NCBI GenBank assembly: GCA_002333425.1
Contig: DDBL01000072.1
Coordinates: 17,235-36,105 of the forward strand
Direction of reading: 5' to 3'
Source of the DNA: Leptospiraceae bacterium UBA2033
Lineage (GTDB): Bacteria; Spirochaetota; Leptospiria; Leptospirales; Leptospiraceae
Length of the DNA stretch: 18,871 bases
Shown here: piece by piece, positions 13,715-18,871 of the stretch
How positions within the stretch are numbered: position 1 is the first letter of the stretch
How the letters are laid out: every line of letters starts with the position of its first letter
The notes under the pieces: model-generated
Told to the model about the DNA's origin: nothing
Seen by the model: the letters and a program-made list of their open reading frames with translations, nothing else
The model's database searches: none
Made by a program: the position numbers and the translations under genes

Positions 13715-15358
13715 ATGTATTATACGCAGTACCTTGCAATAGATTACGGAACCACGCATATAAAAGGAATTTTATTTCGTCAGGTTCTTGGAAGTGTTAC
13801 CATTTTGCGCCATGAGTCTTTGCAAATTGTTTCTCTTCCTGAAAAACCAACGGATGAATATGAATATAATATTGTTCGTTTTATCCAAAGTTTTTTTCCA
13901 GAAGAATCTAATTTTTTAATTAATATCGCGATGGATAATTTATTTATTCGTGATTTAGTGATTCCTCTCAGCTCCGAAAAAGCAATCAAAGAAATTCTTC
14001 CATTTGAAGTAGAAAACGTAGTTCCATTTCCCATTGAGACAATGGTTGTGCAAGGTTGTATTTGGTGGGTTGGAAAAGAAGTTTCCAATGTTGTCGCATT
14101 TAGTGTACATCATGACGAGGTTGCAAAAACATTTAAACCTTTCATGAAAAATGACATCCAACTGAATTGTATTTCGACTGACGCATATTCTCTGAGTTCA
14201 GCGATTCGTTATCATCAGACTAGATCAATCACAGAAAAAGTAGTAGGGCAGTTGGATATTGGCGGTAAGTTAAGTATTTTTAATGTCAATAGTAACGGGC
14301 TTTTAAGTCACTCTCGCTTTTTTAGTGGGGGTGGATTTTTGATCACAGAAAAAATTGCCCAGTTACTAAAAGTGGATTTTCATAAAGCGGAAGATATTAA
14401 ACTCGCTTTTAATTTTTCCTTTGAAATGATTGAGGAAGATTTTAAAAATGAATTTGTAAAAATCCATCATATAACTAACGAAGAGTTTGATAAGATAATA
14501 AAGATTATCCACGAGTCCCTAGAAGAAATTGCAGAAGAAATTATCAAAAGTATATATGCGTTAGCCCCCATTCATCGTCCTTCTGTGATTTATATTTCTG
14601 GAGGCGGATCTTCCTTTTTAGATACAGATAAATTTCTTACTAATAAAATAGGAACTCCAGTTAAACGTTATACTTTCTTGGAACTAGAAAATCCTTCTTT
14701 TACAACAGCACTTGGGACTGGGTATCATAATCGTCTCAAAAAATCGGAGAAAGTTGATTTTTTAACTCCTGAATTCTCCAAGTTAATGAAAAACACAGTT
14801 AGGTTGGATGCATTTAAGCCTCATTTGATTATTGCTGGAATTTCTCTTTTTGTCTTACTTACTGTGTTTATTGTGCAGATTGTGATGGATACTCGTAAGT
14901 TAAACGCCTATGAAGCAGAGCTTAGAGAAAAATACAAACAGGGATTTGGAATAGAAGCTCCTGAAGATGAAGACGTAATGTCTTTAGCATTAAACAAAGT
15001 CAAAGAGGAAAATAAAAAGTCAGAGATTGTAAGACTGTTTTTAAATAAGGAAAATATTCTTGAACTAATATTGGATTTGAATCAGAATTTTCCATCTAAG
15101 GATTTTGATTTTATTTTAGATCAATTTACTTTGGATGGAAATAACGTTTCCATTTATGGGAGAGTGAATGAATTTCAAGACATAGGTGCGGTTCAGTCTG
15201 CGTTAGAGAAATCCTCTAAGTTTAAAAATATTAAAGTAGTAAATAAAAACTTAATCAACGGAGTTACAAAGTTTAAAGTTCGATTCAAAATAGAACTGGA
15301 AATTTTGAATAACTCTGAAAAAAATACTCGTAAAGAAGAAGAAGACAATGCTGAATAA
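13715..15358 (+). CDS. gspL: T2SS inner-membrane protein GspL
   Basis: Bitopic protein that anchors the GspE ATPase to the membrane. The cytoplasmic part (about 1-365) has an actin-like (PilM/GspL) fold, with YLAIDYGTTHIKGILF as the first phosphate-loop-like strand, a later LDIGGKLSIFN and ISGGGSSFL. One membrane segment lies at about 369-392 (IIAGISLFVLLTVFIVQIV), followed by a periplasmic coiled region and a ferredoxin-like domain. The 547 residues exceed typical proteobacterial GspL (about 400). Here the actin-like part is larger and closer in look to PilM, so the protein may combine PilM and PilN-like parts. Position between gspK and gspM supports the name. It overlaps gspM by 11 bp. Confidence 0.88.
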   Translation: MYYTQYLAIDYGTTHIKGILFRQVLGSVTILRHESLQIVSLPEKPTDEYEYNIVRFIQSFFPEESNFLINIAMDNLFIRDLVIPLSSEKAIKEILPFEVENVVPFPIETMVVQGCIWWVGKEVSNVVAFSVHHDEVAKTFKPFMKNDIQLNCISTDAYSLSSAIRYHQTRSITEKVVGQLDIGGKLSIFNVNSNGLLSHSRFFSGGGFLITEKIAQLLKVDFHKAEDIKLAFNFSFEMIEEDFKNEFVKIHHITNEEFDKIIKIIHESLEEIAEEIIKSIYALAPIHRPSVIYISGGGSSFLDTDKFLTNKIGTPVKRYTFLELENPSFTTALGTGYHNRLKKSEKVDFLTPEFSKLMKNTVRLDAFKPHLIIAGISLFVLLTVFIVQIVMDTRKLNAYEAELREKYKQGFGIEAPEDEDVMSLALNKVKEENKKSEIVRLFLNKENILELILDLNQNFPSKDFDFILDQFTLDGNNVSIYGRVNEFQDIGAVQSALEKSSKFKNIKVVNKNLINGVTKFKVRFKIELEILNNSEKNTRKEEEDNAE

Positions 15359-15863
15359 ATTAGATGATCGTGAAAAGCTATTTGTAATTGGTGCGGTTAT
15401 ACTTTTTTTCTTGGTTCTATTTAGTTTGACTGTATCCAAAGTAGTAGAGCGTAGGACTGCTCTTTCGGATAGTCTGCTTGAGGCTAGGGGGAATTTTGCG
15501 CGTTTGGATAAAGCGATTCAAGATTACAACTACTACAGGTCTTTAAAATCTGGTGATGAGATTGATGTAACTAGCATCTATGCTAAACTCGATCAAATTT
15601 TGATTCGTTATGGATTAAAAGAACGAGTGAATACTCAGAAAGATTCTTCTACTATTATCAAAAAAGAATACAACAAGATAACCATTGATATAAGTTTGCG
15701 CTCTGTCAAACTTGCGGATGTATTTAAAATGATTTACGATATTGAAGTTATGAAACAAATCAATAGTAAAGTGGATTATATGAATTTTATAAAACCTCTT
15801 CCTGGTAAAGAAGAGTATGATGTGAATATTCGATTTTCCTCATTCACGAAGGTAAAAAAATAA
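15348..15863 (+). CDS. gspM: T2SS inner-membrane protein GspM
   Basis: Partner of GspL in the assembly platform. A short cytoplasmic start (MLNKLDDREK) precedes one membrane helix (about residues 12-28) and a charged helical stretch (ERRTALSDSLLEARGNFARL). A ferredoxin-like periplasmic domain follows, with ITIDISLRSVKLADVFKMI as its recognisable strand-helix. The length of 171 residues is normal for GspM. The family is poorly conserved, so the call depends partly on the gene order gspL-gspM-gspN. The stop codon is directly followed by the gspN ATG. Confidence 0.85.
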   Translation: MLNKLDDREKLFVIGAVILFFLVLFSLTVSKVVERRTALSDSLLEARGNFARLDKAIQDYNYYRSLKSGDEIDVTSIYAKLDQILIRYGLKERVNTQKDSSTIIKKEYNKITIDISLRSVKLADVFKMIYDIEVMKQINSKVDYMNFIKPLPGKEEYDVNIRFSSFTKVKK

Positions 15864-16823
15864 ATGGCTGAAGACTTAGAAGAAAAGACTACAGAAGAAT
15901 TAGAGGAAGATGTCGAAGAGATTTCTGAAGAAGAACTCGAATATGAGGATGAGGATTCTGAATCTTCAGGTGAACTAAGTTGGAAACAGAAGTTAATTCT
16001 AATTAACTCCGGCATAGTTGCTTTTCTATTTTTTATTATATTACTATTTCCTTATGAAGAATTAGCTAGAACGTTTATTTCAAAGTTTGCGCAAGAAAAT
16101 AATTTTGTATTAGAATTTAAAAAATTAAATTTGTCATTATTTTCTAATAAATCTGTAGATAATCTAGTTTATCAAAATAAGGAAAATATGGAGATTCGGG
16201 CAGAAACAATCGAAGTAGATACTAGTATTTGGGATTTGGCGAAGAAAAATTTCAAAGGAAATGTTAAGATCACTTCGCTTAATTTGGAATTGACTGACTA
16301 CGCGATTAAAGCTAGCTCTGTTAATTTAGAAGATTCTAGTATCATTGGTTTTGACAGAGATACTCTCAATATGAATGGGAATATTAATTTGCAAGTATTT
16401 AACGGAACTATTTTGCGTTCTCCCATTATCCCGATGATTGATACTTTGCAAGGTGTTACGATTAAAAGTATTTTACTTAGTCTCAAGAAAACTTTGAACA
16501 GCAATCGTGTCACAATCGAAAAAGGTGTGATTACACTATCTATCGCAAAAGTTACTCTAAGCGGTTACATTGAATTAGCTGCTGCTATTAAGACATCCCG
16601 TATTGATCTAAAAGTCTGTCCTAAGCTCACGGAAAAATATAGTGCAGAAAGAGAAGACATTGCTTCTAGCCTACAACTTTTAACCAAAGACATGCCAGAT
16701 GGCTGTATTCCAATCCAAGGAACCATTGGCGATCCAAAAGTAAATATGCCAGGAATACAACAACCACCATCTACATCCCCACCGGTTTTAGCTCCTGTTC
16801 CAAGTGGGAATCCAGAACAATAA
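15864..16823 (+). CDS. gspN: T2SS protein GspN (Leptospira-type)
   Basis: Last gene of the T2SS set. One membrane segment lies at about residues 43-62 (KLILINSGIVAFLFFIILLF). A periplasmic part follows with AsmA-like repeated strands such as VKITSLNLELTDYAIKASSV and NMNGNINLQVFNGTILRSP, as in the GspN form found in Leptospira and some deltaproteobacteria. The C-terminus is Pro-rich. The first 38 residues are extremely acidic, 21 of them Asp or Glu, and would face the cytoplasm; this tail is not part of the core family. The exact role of GspN is unclear and it is dispensable or absent in many systems. Its ATG follows the gspM stop with no gap, and nspC starts only 6 bp after its stop. Confidence 0.82.
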   Translation: MAEDLEEKTTEELEEDVEEISEEELEYEDEDSESSGELSWKQKLILINSGIVAFLFFIILLFPYEELARTFISKFAQENNFVLEFKKLNLSLFSNKSVDNLVYQNKENMEIRAETIEVDTSIWDLAKKNFKGNVKITSLNLELTDYAIKASSVNLEDSSIIGFDRDTLNMNGNINLQVFNGTILRSPIIPMIDTLQGVTIKSILLSLKKTLNSNRVTIEKGVITLSIAKVTLSGYIELAAAIKTSRIDLKVCPKLTEKYSAEREDIASSLQLLTKDMPDGCIPIQGTIGDPKVNMPGIQQPPSTSPPVLAPVPSGNPEQ

Positions 16824-16829
16824 AATTAT

Positions 16830-17942
16830 ATGACACAAACAAATATCCAAACACCATATTATCTAATCGACGAATCTAAACTTTTAAAAAATCTAGAAAA
16901 AATTTCTCTACTTAGAGAGCGAACAGGCGCAAAATCAGTATTAGCCTTAAAGTGTTTTTCCACTTGGTCAGTTTTTGACCTCATGCAAAAATACATGGAC
17001 GGAACCACTTCAAGTTCGCTCTATGAAGCAAAACTGGGAGCAGAGAAATTTAAAAAAGAAGTCCATGCTTATAGTGTGGCGTGGTCGGAAAAAGAAATTA
17101 GAGAAGTAAAAGATTTTGCGACAAAAATTATTTTTAATTCGATTTCGCAACTTCTTTGTTATTATCCGTTAATTGATGATACTCCTATTGGACTTAGGAT
17201 CAATCCGGGAGTAAGTCATTCTGATTTTGATTTAGCAAATCCAGCTAGGAGATACTCACGATTAGGCGTTACAGACAAAAAGGAATTAGAACAAGTAAGT
17301 CATTTACTTTCGGGAGTCATGTTTCATTGCAATTGTGACAATGATGATTTCGACAGCTTTGAAAGAATTTTAAATCATATAGCTGTGAATTACGGCGAGT
17401 TACTTCACAAATTAGAATGGGTAAGTTTGGGTGGTGGAATTTATTTTACCAAGGAAGGTTATCCTTTTGATAAATTCTGCGATAAACTTTCTGAATTTTC
17501 CAAACGTTTTAATGTGCAAATTTATTTAGAACCAGGAGAAACTGCTATTACTAAGTCAGGCTACCTTGTCACAAAAGTTCTAGACATTGTGCAAAATGAA
17601 ATTGACATTGCGATTGTAGATTCTGCAGTGGAAACCCATATGTTGGATCTTTGTATTTATAACCTTGAGGCTAAGATGGAATTGCCGGAAGGTGGAAAAC
17701 ATAGATATATGATTGCAGGAAGAACCTGTCTTGCAGGAGATACTTTTGGGACTTACAACTTCCCTGAAAAATTAGAAATAGGAAGCACTATAACGTTTGC
17801 GGATGCTGCCGGTTATACGATGGTGAAAAAAAACTGGTTTAATGGAATCCAGATGCCATCCATTGTTGTCAAACGTTTAAATGGAAATGTAGAACTAATT
17901 AAAACATTTAGTTACGAAGATTTTGTAAATAGCCTTTCATAA
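16830..17942 (+). CDS. nspC: Carboxynorspermidine/carboxyspermidine decarboxylase
   Basis: PLP-dependent, fold-III decarboxylase that converts carboxynorspermidine or carboxyspermidine to norspermidine or spermidine plus CO2. The start MTQTNIQTPYYLIDESKLLK is characteristic. The PLP lysine is K41 in LALKCFSTWS, followed by MDGTTSSSLYEAKLG and AYSVAWSEKE, all strong NspC signatures. Further on are FHCNCDNDDF, WVSLGGGIYFT, LEPGETAI (phosphate-binding) and GRTCLAGDTFG, with the catalytic Cys contributed across the dimer. The length of 370 residues is typical. It lies 6 bp after gspN and 18 bp before the synthase gene that supplies its substrate, suggesting one transcript. Confidence 0.95.
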   Translation: MTQTNIQTPYYLIDESKLLKNLEKISLLRERTGAKSVLALKCFSTWSVFDLMQKYMDGTTSSSLYEAKLGAEKFKKEVHAYSVAWSEKEIREVKDFATKIIFNSISQLLCYYPLIDDTPIGLRINPGVSHSDFDLANPARRYSRLGVTDKKELEQVSHLLSGVMFHCNCDNDDFDSFERILNHIAVNYGELLHKLEWVSLGGGIYFTKEGYPFDKFCDKLSEFSKRFNVQIYLEPGETAITKSGYLVTKVLDIVQNEIDIAIVDSAVETHMLDLCIYNLEAKMELPEGGKHRYMIAGRTCLAGDTFGTYNFPEKLEIGSTITFADAAGYTMVKKNWFNGIQMPSIVVKRLNGNVELIKTFSYEDFVNSLS

Positions 17943-17960
17943 AATATAGGAGAATAAAAC

Positions 17961-18871
17961 TTGAAAAAAAATGTATTAATCATTGGAGCTGGGGGAGTAG
18001 CAAACGTAGCCGCTCACAAAGCTGCACAGAATAACGATGTGCTCGGCGATATTTGTATTGCTTCTCGTAAGTTAGAGAAGTGTGACAAGATAATCGAGAG
18101 TATCCACCGCAAAGGAAACTTGAAAGACAAATCCAAAAAACTCTACTCCAGACAAGTAGATGCCATGAATGTTCCTGAGACTGTCAAACTCATAAAGGAA
18201 ACCAATTCCGAAATCGTAATGAACCTCGGAACTGCATTTGTGAATATGTCCGTATTAGAAGCTTGTATTGAAGCAGGTGTGACGTATATGGATACTGCGA
18301 TTCACGAAGATCCAGACAAAGTTTGTGAAGATCCACCTTGGTATGCAAACTACGAATGGAAACGTAAAGATCGTTGTAAAGAGCGTGGAATCAATGCGAT
18401 TTTGGGAATTGGTTTTGATCCTGGAGTAGTGAACGCATGGGCGGCGCTTGCCGTTAAACACCACTTCGATAAAATTGACACCATCGACATACTTGACGTA
18501 AACGCTGGAAGTCATGGAAAATACTTTGCAACAAACTTTGATCCAGAAATTAACTTTCGCGAATTTAGTAAAGTTTGGACTTGGATTGATAGAAAATGGG
18601 AAGAAAGACCAATGCACTCCGAAAAATGGGTTTATGATTTTCCAGTTGTGGGCAAACAACCTATTTACCTCACTGGACACGATGAACTTCATTCACTTTC
18701 TAAAAACATTGATGCCAATAGTATCCGCTTTTGGATGGGATTTGGAGACCATTACCTCAATGTGTTTAACGTTCTTCGTAACATTGGAATGCTTTCCGAA
18801 AAACCAGTTAAGACAGCAGAGGGACTTGAAGTAATTCCACTCAAAGTTCTAAAAGCAGTTCTTCCTGATCC
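17961..18871 (+). CDS. Carboxynorspermidine/carboxyspermidine synthase, saccharopine dehydrogenase family (3' end outside window)
   Basis: NADPH-dependent reductase that joins aspartate semialdehyde to a diamine (putrescine or diaminopropane), giving the substrate of the neighbouring decarboxylase. The N-terminal Rossmann motif is VLIIGAGGVANVAAHKA (GAGGVA at residues 9-14). It is followed by IASRKLEKC, VMNLGTAFVNMSVLEACIEA, YMDTAIHEDP and GIGFDPGVVNAWA, all typical of the Lys1-like carboxy(nor)spermidine synthases. About 303 codons are visible of an expected roughly 400; the frame is open to the window edge. The start is TTG at 17961, supported by AGGAG at 17948-17952 with an 8-base gap. The pairing with nspC makes the pathway assignment strong, but whether the triamine is spermidine or norspermidine cannot be told. 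Confidence 0.93.
   Translation, partial: MKKNVLIIGAGGVANVAAHKAAQNNDVLGDICIASRKLEKCDKIIESIHRKGNLKDKSKKLYSRQVDAMNVPETVKLIKETNSEIVMNLGTAFVNMSVLEACIEAGVTYMDTAIHEDPDKVCEDPPWYANYEWKRKDRCKERGINAILGIGFDPGVVNAWAALAVKHHFDKIDTIDILDVNAGSHGKYFATNFDPEINFREFSKVWTWIDRKWEERPMHSEKWVYDFPVVGKQPIYLTGHDELHSLSKNIDANSIRFWMGFGDHYLNVFNVLRNIGMLSEKPVKTAEGLEVIPLKVLKAVLPD

Noticed and set aside
18255..18692. 145-codon minus-strand frame at the right end
   Set aside because: It is a shadow of the carboxynorspermidine synthase, whose plus-strand frame is open from the TTG at 17961 to the window edge and has strong family motifs.

Overview
The window is AT-rich bacterial DNA, most likely from a spirochaete of the Leptospiraceae. 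The main reasons are a complete type II secretion (T2SS) gene order ending in a GspN of the kind known from Leptospira, the overall base composition, and the flanking gene types. The assignment rests on protein recognition only; no search was run.

Left end (1-1923, minus strand): four leftward housekeeping genes. From right to left they are ribosomal protein L28 (rpmB), endonuclease III (nth), a YciA-type acyl-CoA thioesterase, and a small GGQ-domain release-factor-like protein cut by the window edge. Between rpmB and nth lies a 220-bp element with nested inverted arms.

Intergenic region (1924-2784): about 860 bp with no convincing gene. It holds a terminator-like hairpin on the minus strand, a cluster of degenerate repeats bounded by inverted 43-44-bp copies, and a candidate promoter for the operon that follows.

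T2SS operon (2785-16823, plus strand): gspC, gspD, gspE, gspF, gspG, then an accessory stretch, then gspH, gspI, gspJ, gspK, gspL, gspM, gspN. Together they encode the outer-membrane secretin (D) and its inner-membrane linker (C), the assembly ATPase (E), the membrane platform (F, L, M), the major pseudopilin (G), the minor pseudopilins (H, I, J, K) and GspN. Most junctions overlap or abut, which indicates one transcript. No prepilin peptidase (gspO) lies in the window, so processing of the pseudopilins must depend on a gene elsewhere.

The accessory stretch (8882-10572) is the most unusual part. It carries two strong palindromic hairpins, a second copy of the GspG globular domain fused to an unrelated membrane anchor and lacking the prepilin cleavage motif, a ParD/ParE-like toxin-antitoxin pair, and a small cysteine-rich lipoprotein whose stop overlaps the gspH start. 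A second interruption, a roughly 158-bp inverted-repeat element, sits between gspI and gspJ.

Right end (16830-18871): carboxynorspermidine decarboxylase (nspC) begins 6 bp after the gspN stop and is followed by a carboxynorspermidine/carboxyspermidine synthase of the saccharopine dehydrogenase type, cut by the window edge. These are consecutive enzymes of the alternative spermidine/norspermidine pathway and may be read through from the T2SS operon.
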